The position numbers and the translations under genes are program-made. 33,593 bases of DNA from NCBI GenBank assembly GCA_040752675.1, contig JBFMGF010000057.1, forward strand, positions 22,104-55,696, in the 5' to 3' direction. Below, piece after piece: positions 14,982 through 22,129 of this stretch; position 1 is the stretch's first letter; each line of letters starts with the position of its first letter. Under the pieces are notes generated by a model. The model was not told the origin of the DNA, made no database searches, and was given only the letters and a program-made list of their open reading frames with translations. This DNA comes from Acidobacteriota bacterium. GTDB taxonomy: Bacteria > Acidobacteriota > Polarisedimenticolia > JBFMGF01.

Positions 14982-15188
14982 ATGGATTACTGGAGCGGAA
15001 AGATCCCGTGCTGGGAGATGAGAGACTGCGCTCGGATAATCTGCGAGAAGTGTCCTGCATTCCAAGACAGGAGCCGACCCTGCTGGGAGATCGAAGATAC
15101 TCTATGTGACAAGATTATGGGAACGGAGAAAAGCTGCCAGATCTGCAACGTCTATCTGAAGTACAGGAACGTTCGGATGGAAAACTGA
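14982..15188 (+). CDS. Small Cys/Trp-rich protein (two CW-type motifs)
   Basis: A 68-residue protein, MDYWSGKIPCWEMRDC..., with nine cysteines. It has two repeated CWE motifs (KIPCWEMRDC and RPCWEIEDTLC), each followed by further Cys (CEKCPAF; SCQICNVYL). This resembles the small bacterial proteins described as two-CW-domain proteins. The pattern suggests zinc or Fe-S binding. The start ATG 14982 follows GAAGGAATCTGCG; an in-frame TTG at 14952 overlaps the protease stop but has no good binding site. It closes the hydrogenase operon, 26 bases after the maturation protease. A role in metal handling or hydrogenase assembly is possible but only suggested by position. Confidence 0.72.
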   Translation: MDYWSGKIPCWEMRDCARIICEKCPAFQDRSRPCWEIEDTLCDKIMGTEKSCQICNVYLKYRNVRMEN

Positions 15189-15425
15189 ACCACAGTGCTC
15201 ACCACTTGAACTGCATTTATCAACCCGACATCTTAAAAGCTTTTAAAAATGATTGCCTCGGCGGGTTGCACAAGCGTGTGCTCCTTGTTCGTCGCGCGTG
15301 CAAAGTGTCGATCAAGAGCGAAAGATTTTTCCAGCACCAAAAGCTGGGGCGTTAATGGTAGCTGAGATTTTTGGTTGATTTCAAAGAGGAGTTTCAGTAT
15401 AAGATAGACAGAAGGGAGGATGAAG

Positions 15426-16967
15426 ATGAACAAAAATGAAAAAAAACTATTTTTCGCTTTCTTGATGGCCGCATTTCTATTGCCTTTCCTTGTCCCGCAA
15501 GGGACCTATGCTCAACAGAGGCTGCGCGTGGGGGAAATTGAACGATACGAGTTCAGCACGCCTCATCCCTATCCTGCCGGGGGTTCCGCCGATTCTCCTG
15601 TCATTGATCTGAGCATAAATTATCCGGGGGCGACCTATATCAAAGTCCACTTTGAGAAGATCAATCTGGCAGCCGGAGACCATGTTCTCATCACGGAGCC
15701 AACCGGAAGGGAGAAGTATATTATTGAAGGAAGGGGATACAAGGACCGTGAAACGGATGTCTGGGCTCTCTCCGTGCTGGGAGATACGGCGATTGTCCAG
15801 CTCTACGCACAGAGCGGCGGAGGGTACGGCTTCGACATCGATTACTTGGCAAGGGGCTTTGAACCGGTCATCGATGAGGTGGTGGAGCCTGAAAGCGTCT
15901 GTGGAGCAAACCAGCAGAAAGACGTGAAGTGCTATGAGAACTCCAATCCGATCGAATATTCTAAAGCAAAATCGGCAGTAGTGGTCCTTTACAACGGCGT
16001 GGAGAATTGCACGGGCTGGAAGATCTCCTGTCAGAATCAGATTCTCACCAATGAGCACTGCGTCACGAGTCAATACGATGTGGATCGAACGGAGGTCCGC
16101 TTTAACTGGATTCGCAATCAGTGCGGCGGGACATCCAGCGCTTATAGCCTGGCTGCTTACGGGAACCAATTCCAGCAGGATGATTACACCCTCGATTACT
16201 GTCTCTTCACCATTTCAGGGGACACGAGTAACTGGGGGTGGCTGGCCATTGATGAGCGCCTTCCGTCCGTTGGGGAGCGAATTTACATCCCGCAGCATGC
16301 CGGGGGTGAGCCCAAACAGTTCGGGATTGAGGATGACATGAACTCCAGCGGCTACTGTGAAGTGGATGCTGCTCCTTATAACGGCAGGGGGGTAGATACA
16401 GATGTAGCTTACTACTGCGATACGCGGGGAGGCTCCAGCGGAAGCCCCGTTCTCTCGTGGCAGACTCATAAAGCAATTGCCATCCACCACTTTGGCGGGT
16501 GCCTGAACAGCGGCGTCCGGATGGACCTAATCTGGCCTCAGATTTCAAGCCTTGTGGCTTCCTGCACGCCAACCTGCGGAAACTCTGTTGTGGAAGGCGG
16601 GGAGACCTGTGATGATGGGAATACGGTCAGTGGAGATGGATGTTCGTCTACCTGTGATGCGGAGAACAGTGGTCCCTGTCCAGACAGGGATAACGATGGA
16701 TATGCCAACTGTGAGGTCATCGGATGTGACAGCACCGGCAAACAATGTGGCGACTGTAATGACAATGATCCCAACATCAATCCGGGCGAGAATGAGAAGG
16801 GACCCAGAGGCCATGACGGAATAGATAATGATTGCGACGGCGTCGTTGATGGTGGTGGGACAGGGAGTGGTGCGAACGAGAATTGCAGGAACGGTATTGA
16901 TGATGACCTGGATGGTTACGTGGATTGTGCTGATCCAGATTGCGCCAGCAAAAAATTCTGCCAATAA
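15426..16967 (+). CDS. Secreted trypsin-fold (lysyl-endopeptidase-like) protease with Myxococcus-type Cys-rich repeat
   Basis: A secreted serine protease of about 513 residues. It has a signal peptide (basic start, hydrophobic FFAFLMAAFLLPFLV, cleavage near TYAQQ), a beta-rich N-terminal module (about 30-140), then a chymotrypsin-fold domain. Candidate triad residues are His in LTNEHCV (about 210), Asp in the DDYTLDYCLF segment (about 255) and Ser in GGSSGSPV (about 337), followed by HHFGGC. The tail holds a Cys-rich CGNSVVEGGETCDDGNT... repeat of the myxo-disulfide type and Asp-rich calcium-binding-like stretches (DRDNDGY, DNDCDGVVD, DDDLDGYVDC). ATG 15426 is chosen because GGGAGG at 15414-15419 sits 6 bases upstream; ATG 15420 touches it. 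The 237 bases before it hold a 14-bp AT palindrome at 15233-15246 but no gene. It is unrelated to the flanking redox genes. Confidence 0.88.
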   Translation: MNKNEKKLFFAFLMAAFLLPFLVPQGTYAQQRLRVGEIERYEFSTPHPYPAGGSADSPVIDLSINYPGATYIKVHFEKINLAAGDHVLITEPTGREKYIIEGRGYKDRETDVWALSVLGDTAIVQLYAQSGGGYGFDIDYLARGFEPVIDEVVEPESVCGANQQKDVKCYENSNPIEYSKAKSAVVVLYNGVENCTGWKISCQNQILTNEHCVTSQYDVDRTEVRFNWIRNQCGGTSSAYSLAAYGNQFQQDDYTLDYCLFTISGDTSNWGWLAIDERLPSVGERIYIPQHAGGEPKQFGIEDDMNSSGYCEVDAAPYNGRGVDTDVAYYCDTRGGSSGSPVLSWQTHKAIAIHHFGGCLNSGVRMDLIWPQISSLVASCTPTCGNSVVEGGETCDDGNTVSGDGCSSTCDAENSGPCPDRDNDGYANCEVIGCDSTGKQCGDCNDNDPNINPGENEKGPRGHDGIDNDCDGVVDGGGTGSGANENCRNGIDDDLDGYVDCADPDCASKKFCQ

Positions 16968-16974
16968 GGTTCGG

Positions 16975-18156
16975 ATGAAAGATTTTTTGGATGGGAATGA
17001 GGCGGTCGTTAGGGGAGCCATTGATGCCGGGTGTGATTTCTTCGCCGGATATCCCATTACTCCTGCCACTCAGATCCTTCTGGGGATGATAAGAGAGTTG
17101 CCGCGGGTCGGAGGGGTTGCCATCCAGGCAGAGGATGAGATTGCCTCCATGGGTTTCTGCATCGGCGCCTCGATGACAGGAAAGCGGCCCATGACCGCAA
17201 CGTCGGGACCGGGGATGAGTCTCTACAGCGAGAACATCGGTCTTGCCATCATGGGCGAGGTTCCGCTCGTCATCGTCAACGTCCAGAGGATGGGACCCGC
17301 CACTGGCGGCGCCACAACAGGAGCGGAAGGGGATGTCCAGTTCATGCGATGGATCACATCTGGTGGCTATCCACTCATCGTTCTCTGTCCGCGAACAGTA
17401 GCCGAAACATACACGCTGACGATGAAATCGTTCCAATTGGCTGAAAAATTCCGGACACCGGTCATCCTTCTCACGGAAAAGGATCTGGCGCAGACGAGGG
17501 AGTCTGTCGAGATCTCAGAGATGAAAAGGATTGAAGTGCTAGCAAGAAAGTCCGCTTCCACGCAGGGAGAGTTCCTGCCGTACAAGTTCAATGCCTTGAG
17601 CGATATCCCCGCGTTTTCGCCCATCGGTGGGAAGTATCTCGTGAGATTCACGACTTCCATCCATGACGAGAAAGGCGAGCTGACGATCGATCCGGTTAAG
17701 ATCGATAGGAAGCTGCGCCATCTCGAACGAAAGATCATGGATGCCGTTGATGATATCTCCATAGTGGACGCGGACATCCAAGAGGGTGCGGAAACGCTTA
17801 TTATCAGTTACGGCGTCACGGCGCGGTCGGTGGATGAGGCAATTATCACGGCAAGGCAGAACGGCAAAAAAGTCTCCTCGCTTGCCGTTCTTTCCCTCTG
17901 GCCTGTTCCTGAAAAGGAGATCCACAGACATCTTGCCGGCATCAGAAGAGTCGTCGTCGCCGAGCAGAATCTCGGCCAATACAGGATTGAGATCGAGAGA
18001 ATCTTTCATGTTAAGAATCCTAAAAGTAATGATAAAGTCCGAGAAAGCAGAGATGAAAACAGCGGCAGAAATGATGGAGAGGTAATTGGTGTCAATAAGG
18101 TGACGGGAGAGATCATCACCCCCCAAGAGATTTTGGAGAGGGCCAAGCTTCTTTGA
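16975..18156 (+). CDS. korA: 2-oxoacid:ferredoxin oxidoreductase alpha subunit (KorA-like)
   Basis: The alpha subunit of KOR/OFOR enzymes, which decarboxylate a 2-oxoacid (often 2-oxoglutarate) to acyl-CoA while reducing ferredoxin. The 393-residue protein shows GNEAVVRGAIDAGCDFFAGYPITPATQIL, IQAEDEIASMGFCIGASMTGKRPMTATSGPGMSL, and MGPATGGATTGAEGDVQF, all typical of this subunit, and ends with GVNKVTGEIITPQEIL. The frame is open further upstream inside the protease gene; ATG 16975, just after the protease stop, is where similarity begins. The gamma domain is not here but fused to KorB. A 23-bp repeat array separates it from korB. Substrate cannot be fixed from sequence. Confidence 0.92.
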   Translation: MKDFLDGNEAVVRGAIDAGCDFFAGYPITPATQILLGMIRELPRVGGVAIQAEDEIASMGFCIGASMTGKRPMTATSGPGMSLYSENIGLAIMGEVPLVIVNVQRMGPATGGATTGAEGDVQFMRWITSGGYPLIVLCPRTVAETYTLTMKSFQLAEKFRTPVILLTEKDLAQTRESVEISEMKRIEVLARKSASTQGEFLPYKFNALSDIPAFSPIGGKYLVRFTTSIHDEKGELTIDPVKIDRKLRHLERKIMDAVDDISIVDADIQEGAETLIISYGVTARSVDEAIITARQNGKKVSSLAVLSLWPVPEKEIHRHLAGIRRVVVAEQNLGQYRIEIERIFHVKNPKSNDKVRESRDENSGRNDGEVIGVNKVTGEIITPQEILERAKLL

Positions 18157-18352
18157 ACGAGATTTGTGATCTGAATCAAGTGAATTCTATGAATGAAATT
18201 GAACAAAATCTACAAACTGAATCAAGCAAAAGCTGTAAGCCGGATTGGACAATATCTATAAGTTGAATCAGGCAAGTCCATGAACCAAAAAGATGAGACC
18301 TGTGAGCTTTATCGAACGAGATCTGTGAGTTTCTTCGAGCAAGAATTATGAG
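18155..18352 (+). repeat. Degenerate tandem 23-bp repeats between korA and korB
   Basis: About 8.5 units of 23 bp fill the gap. Units at 18155, 18201, 18247 and 18314 begin GAACRARATCTRT or a close variant, and the first three end TGAATC. The interleaved units at 18178, 18224 and 18270 begin ARGYRA and carry a CTRTRAR-like core, giving a 46-bp higher-order period. The unit at 18293 is about 2 bases short. The korA stop lies at the edge of the first unit and the korB ATG lies inside the last. A single related unit appears near 19686-19708 after korB. Function unknown. Confidence 0.75.
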
Positions 18353-19664
18353 TTACATAGTTCCCGAGTCGCTTCCGTATTCTTTTTGCCCGGGCTGTGG
18401 GCATGGAGTTGGTCTGAACAAGCTGGATGAAGCGATGCAATCGCTTAACCTCGATTCCAGAAAAACGGTAATTGTAACTGACATCGGGTGCATCGGGATA
18501 TCGGACAGGCATTTCCGCGTGAACACCTTCCATGGCCTGCATGGGAGAGTGATCACTTACGCGACCGGGCTCAAGCTCGCCAATCCGGATCTGACAGTCA
18601 TCGCGCTTATGGGAGATGGAGGAGCCGGCATTGGCGGTCAGCACCTCCTGAATGCCGCTAGGAGAAACGTCGGAATCACTCTTCTCGTCTTCAACAACAT
18701 GAATTTTGGGATGACTGGCGGGGAGCATTCCGTGACGACCCCTTTTGGATTCTATACCTCATCGACGCCGCCACCGGGCGGAAATCTCGAAATGGGGATG
18801 GATCTCTGCAGCATCGCCGGTGCTGCCGGGGCCGGATTTGTTGCAAGGGGAACCGTCTTCGACAGCGATCTCTCCGCCACCATTGTTAAAGCTATCTCTT
18901 ATGAGGGCTTCTCCATCGTCGATATCTGGGAACTCTGCACGGCCTACTTTGTGCCGAACAACAGGTTCAGCAAAAAGGGCTTAATGGAAACGCTCGAAAA
19001 GCTGAATCTAAAAACAGGGGTCCTTGTCCACAAGGAGAAGATGGAATACAGCCGCTGGTACAGGGAAGCTTACGAGAGTCTTAGAAGGGAAGGGGGAAAA
19101 AAGCACAGAGGCTTTGAAGCGAAGTTTACGCATGCTCTCGATAAGAAGATAGATTTCATCCTGGCAGGCGGAGCAGGGCAAAAGATACGCTCTTCGGCAG
19201 GATTCCTCGGATATGCGGCCGTTCTTTCAGGACTCTGGGTGACGCAGAGAGATGACTATCCCATCACCGTCATGACGGGACACTCCATTTCTGAAATGTC
19301 GCTGAGCCCTGCAAGGATCCTCTACGTCGGGATAACCATCCCTGACTTCATGATCGTCGTCTCTCCCGAAGGGCTGAAAAAGGTCAGGACGAGGATCGAA
19401 AGAATGGAAAAGGGTTCCCTCCTCATTATAGATAGCAAGCTCCAGCCGTCGGGCACGGAGGCAGAAATCATATCACTTCCATTTTCAAAGGAAGCCGAGA
19501 AGGTTGACCGAAGGTCGGTTGCCCTCTATGCCGTTACCGCCTTTCTCAAGAAGACAGGTATCATCCCCCTCGAAGCGCTCAAAGAAGCCGTATCGCGAAC
19601 ACAAAAGAGAGAGTTCTCCAAACTCAACCTCAAAGCCATCGACGCCGCCTCTTCCCTGATATAG
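18348..19664 (+). CDS. korB: 2-oxoacid:ferredoxin oxidoreductase beta-gamma fusion (KorB-KorC-like)
   Basis: A 438-residue protein. Residues 1-250 are the thiamine-diphosphate beta subunit: FCPGCGHGVGLNKL, DIGCIGISD, HGRVITYATGLKLANPDL, MGDGGAGIGGQHLLNAARRN and the NNMNFGMTGGEHS metal/TPP motif. About 265-438 are the gamma domain: DFILAGGAGQKIRSSAGFLGYAAVLSG, VMTGHSISEMSLSP and an LIIDSKLQPSG stretch. Fusing beta and gamma is uncommon but seen. No 2x4Fe-4S delta ferredoxin subunit is present, as in KorAB-type enzymes. Start ATG 18348 has no clear Shine-Dalgarno sequence and lies within the last 23-bp repeat. With korA it should yield acyl-CoA and reduced ferredoxin, or run in reverse. Confidence 0.92.
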   Translation: MSYIVPESLPYSFCPGCGHGVGLNKLDEAMQSLNLDSRKTVIVTDIGCIGISDRHFRVNTFHGLHGRVITYATGLKLANPDLTVIALMGDGGAGIGGQHLLNAARRNVGITLLVFNNMNFGMTGGEHSVTTPFGFYTSSTPPPGGNLEMGMDLCSIAGAAGAGFVARGTVFDSDLSATIVKAISYEGFSIVDIWELCTAYFVPNNRFSKKGLMETLEKLNLKTGVLVHKEKMEYSRWYREAYESLRREGGKKHRGFEAKFTHALDKKIDFILAGGAGQKIRSSAGFLGYAAVLSGLWVTQRDDYPITVMTGHSISEMSLSPARILYVGITIPDFMIVVSPEGLKKVRTRIERMEKGSLLIIDSKLQPSGTEAEIISLPFSKEAEKVDRRSVALYAVTAFLKKTGIIPLEALKEAVSRTQKREFSKLNLKAIDAASSLI

Positions 19665-19783
19665 ATAGAGCTTTTTAAATGTCTTGTTCGAGTTCGTACA
19701 GGTTGAATAAAAAAGGTTTAATTTTCCTGGTGGAAGCGTTAAAATCAGGGCGAGATTCTTTCTTGGCGGAGGGAGAGAAAGCC

Positions 19784-20038
19784 ATGACAGAAAAAGAGAT
19801 CGGCAAGATCACTCATTATTTCGGAAAGATCGGCGTGGCAGTCCTGGAACTCAGCGCGGATCTGAAAGTCGGGGACACAATCCACATCAAAGGGCATTCC
19901 GAGGATTTCAATCAGAAAGTGGAATCTATACAGATAGAGCATGAGAATATCCCGGAAGCGAGAGCCGGCCAGTCCGTGGGCATGAAGGTCAACCAGAAAG
20001 TCCACCCTGGCGACAAAGTCTTCCTGCTCACCGAGTGA
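19784..20038 (+). CDS. Small EF-Tu domain-2-like protein
   Basis: An 84-residue protein, MTEKEIGKITHYFGKIGVAVLELSADL, then VGDTIHIKGHSEDFNQKVESIQIEHENIPEARAGQSVGMKV and HPGDKVFLLTE. This is a stand-alone beta-barrel of the kind found as domain 2 of translation GTPases, with no GTPase domain. Start ATG 19784 follows the strong site GGAGGGAGAGAAAGCC; an upstream in-frame ATG at 19679 would add 35 unlike residues. Proteins of this type are often annotated translation elongation factor-like. Whether it acts in translation is unknown. It may be co-transcribed with korAB, and it converges on dacB with a gap of 12 bases. Confidence 0.78.
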   Translation: MTEKEIGKITHYFGKIGVAVLELSADLKVGDTIHIKGHSEDFNQKVESIQIEHENIPEARAGQSVGMKVNQKVHPGDKVFLLTE

Positions 20039-20068
20039 AAAAGACCCTCTTCAGTTCGAGGAACTGGA
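20036..20068 (-). terminator. Possible terminator of dacB, overlapping its stop
   Basis: CAGTTC (20052-20057) and GAACTG (20061-20066) form a 6-bp stem with GAG loop, extendable outward with G-T and A-T pairs. On the minus strand it is followed by GGGTC and then five Ts, roughly a Rho-independent layout. The stem overlaps the last codons of dacB, so the call is tentative. Confidence 0.35.
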
Positions 20069-21520
20069 GGAGGAGATGGCTTCGCAGAACTTGTCCATCT
20101 GTTCCTGAACGTCGTAAGGTCCGCACTTCGAGGAATTGACGATAAAGGCAAAAGCGAACCTCTCGCCGGAAAGGTTTTCAACGTATCCTGAAAGAGACTT
20201 GACCCCGCTTATATAGCCCGTTTTTCCACGGACTCTCCTTGCAACGCCGTTGTTGTAAAGTTGCCTCCTCAAAGTTCCGTCGGCTCCTCCGATCGGAAGA
20301 GATGAGACAAACTCATAACCCTCACCAAATTTCTCATCCATGGACTTAAGGAGATGCGTGAGACAATCTGCTGTCAGGAGGTTTCTCCTCGACAGTCCCG
20401 AGCCATCCAGGATAGCGATACGAGAAGTATCTATTCCAGAATTTCTCAGAAACATCCTCAGCACGTCGCAGCCTTTTTCCGTTGTTCCTGGCTGACCGAT
20501 GACTTCTGCCCCGAGCGTCTTCAGGAGCATCTCGGCGATGAAGTTGTTGCTGTTCTTGTTCATGTCGTAGACGATCTGAGCCAGAGGCTTCGATTTGAAC
20601 ACGAGAATCTGCCTTGCCTTCGATGGGACCGGTCCACTTTTTATCGTACCTGTGACTTCGACGCCCAATTCTCTGAGCGTTTCTCTGATGCATGAGAGCG
20701 TGTAGAGGGTTGGATTATCGACGCTCCTGTATTCGCTGAATTCCCCTGAGCGGTAGGAGATGGAGCCGCTCAAGAGAATTCTGTTTGCCCCCTCTTCGAA
20801 GACCCTTCGTATGAAGAGATTGTTGTTGCCGTTATTGGTCTTTGCGTTGTTGATGATCCTGAAGAAATCGGAAAATGGAAAAAGGGTTACGATCGGTTTC
20901 CCTCCCGCTTGTCCAGGTTTGATGGTGATACGAACGGAACTATAGTTGCAGGAAAGAGCACTGACAGGAGCTCCGTAAGGGTTGTCATCAACATTGTCGG
21001 GCCAGCTCACTGGCTTCGGAATCGAATCGAAGTAGGTGTCATCCCCGATGATATCCTCTTCGATCCTCCTTATACCCGACTCGCAGAACTCCTTCATCAT
21101 GATCCAGACATTCTCGCCTACGAGATCGGGCGCGCCGTAACCCTTCACGCAGAGGTTTCCCTTGAGCGTCTTGCCTGAGATCTGTCCATCATGATAGAGG
21201 ACGGTCTTGAAAGTGTATTCCGGCTTGAGATAGTGAAAGGCAGCCGCAGAAGTCAGGACTTTCATATTGGAGGCAGGAATGAGCGGCTCATATGCGTTCT
21301 TCTCGAAGATGACTTCACCGTCATCGAGGGAAACCACCTTTATTCCGACATTTGCCTTCACGAGGCATTTGGATGAGGCAATGGCTGCGAGCTTATCCCT
21401 CAACGCAAGGTTGATCTTCTTCTTTGCGGCAGGTTTTCTTGCCGGAGCGCCGAAAGCGAGGATGATAATGAGAGAGGGGATGAAGAATGTCGAACATATT
21501 CTTATTACAAGCTTCTTCAT
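20051..21520 (-). CDS. dacB: D-alanyl-D-alanine carboxypeptidase/endopeptidase (PBP4, family S13)
   Basis: PBP4-type enzymes trim peptidoglycan peptides in the periplasm. The 489-residue product has an N-terminal signal segment (basic MKKLVIR then a hydrophobic stretch to about residue 24), the SxxK nucleophile motif in PASNMK (Ser84, Lys87), the large S13 insertion domain, an SxN motif in NKNSNNF and the KTG box in VRGKTGYISG. It ends in a run of five serines. Length fits the family. The start ATG at 21520 has a purine-rich but imperfect ribosome binding site (AGAAGAAAAAA). It is the last gene on this strand, after leuD with a 98-base gap containing a perfect 23-bp palindrome, so it may have its own promoter. 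Confidence 0.93.
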   Translation of the reverse strand: MKKLVIRICSTFFIPSLIIILAFGAPARKPAAKKKINLALRDKLAAIASSKCLVKANVGIKVVSLDDGEVIFEKNAYEPLIPASNMKVLTSAAAFHYLKPEYTFKTVLYHDGQISGKTLKGNLCVKGYGAPDLVGENVWIMMKEFCESGIRRIEEDIIGDDTYFDSIPKPVSWPDNVDDNPYGAPVSALSCNYSSVRITIKPGQAGGKPIVTLFPFSDFFRIINNAKTNNGNNNLFIRRVFEEGANRILLSGSISYRSGEFSEYRSVDNPTLYTLSCIRETLRELGVEVTGTIKSGPVPSKARQILVFKSKPLAQIVYDMNKNSNNFIAEMLLKTLGAEVIGQPGTTEKGCDVLRMFLRNSGIDTSRIAILDGSGLSRRNLLTADCLTHLLKSMDEKFGEGYEFVSSLPIGGADGTLRRQLYNNGVARRVRGKTGYISGVKSLSGYVENLSGERFAFAFIVNSSKCGPYDVQEQMDKFCEAISSSSSSN

Positions 21521-21575
21521 TTTTTTCTTCTATATTATGATTCAAAAATCCATCTCAATCATCTATAGTCTATCA

Positions 21576-21598
21576 GAATTCAGGAAATTCCTGAATTC
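21576..21598. repeat. Perfect 23-bp palindrome between leuD and dacB
   Basis: GAATTCAGGAA and TTCCTGAATTC form 11-bp perfect arms around one central A. It lies 56 bp upstream of the dacB start and 20 bp after the leuD stop. On the minus strand no T-run follows, so a classical terminator is unlikely; an operator for dacB is the other reading. Confidence 0.6.
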
Positions 21599-21618
21599 CC
21601 CGCAGCCATTTTTATGAT

Positions 21619-22104
21619 CTAGCGCAGAAGTTTCTGGCGGGTGTACGGGATGAGGCCGCCGGCGTCTATGATGACCTGGCGTGCCGCAGGCAGAGGTACT
21701 ATTTCAAATTGCTTGCCCGACGCCCGGTTGATGACCTTATCGGCTGTTATGTCCAGTTCATCCCCTTCCGAGGCTTCGATCCCTGGGCATACGATGGTCT
21801 TCAATCCGAGATTGATCGAATTCTGGAGAAATATCCTGGCAAAATCTTTCGCGATAACGATGAGTTCATGGCCTTTAAGGCAGGAAACGGCTTGCTCCCG
21901 CGAGGACCCACAGCCGAAGTTCTTACCGGCGATGATGACACTTCCCGCAGGAACCTCTTTCTTCCTGAGCTTCGCGTTGAATTCGGCCATATCGGTAAAG
22001 GCATACTGCGGGGTCTCTGATGGAAGAACCGTTGCCATGAACCTTCCCGGATAGATGATGTCAGTCGAAATGTCATCCCCTAAGCTCAAGACGACCCTGG
22101 GCAT
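21619..22104 (-). CDS. leuD: Aconitase-family small subunit (LeuD/HacB-like)
   Basis: Small swivelling subunit of a two-subunit hydro-lyase of the isopropylmalate isomerase/homoaconitase/aconitase family. The 161-residue protein has DDISTDIIYPGRF, AGKNFGCGSSREQA (substrate-binding loop with the serine-arginine pair) and DFARIFLQNSINLGL. ATG 22104 follows AAGGAGCAAGCTAA. It lies 25 bases after the large subunit gene. The substrate (isopropylmalate, homocitrate, citrate or methylated analogues) cannot be told apart from sequence alone. The neighbouring isocitrate-type dehydrogenase and CoA genes argue against a plain leucine operon, as leuA and leuB partners are not both present. Confidence 0.9.
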   Translation of the reverse strand: MPRVVLSLGDDISTDIIYPGRFMATVLPSETPQYAFTDMAEFNAKLRKKEVPAGSVIIAGKNFGCGSSREQAVSCLKGHELIVIAKDFARIFLQNSINLGLKTIVCPGIEASEGDELDITADKVINRASGKQFEIVPLPAARQVIIDAGGLIPYTRQKLLR

Positions 22105-22129
22105 TTAGCTTGCTCCTTTCTCACTCTTT

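Noticed and set aside
15189-15425. Possible gene remnant or transposon scar between the CW protein and the protease
   Set aside because: Some frames give short basic peptides (for example from ATG 15249, 35 residues) but nothing recognisable, and no inverted repeats typical of an insertion sequence were seen.
18155-18352. CRISPR array
   Set aside because: The 23-bp units are back-to-back and degenerate with no unique spacers and no cas genes nearby.
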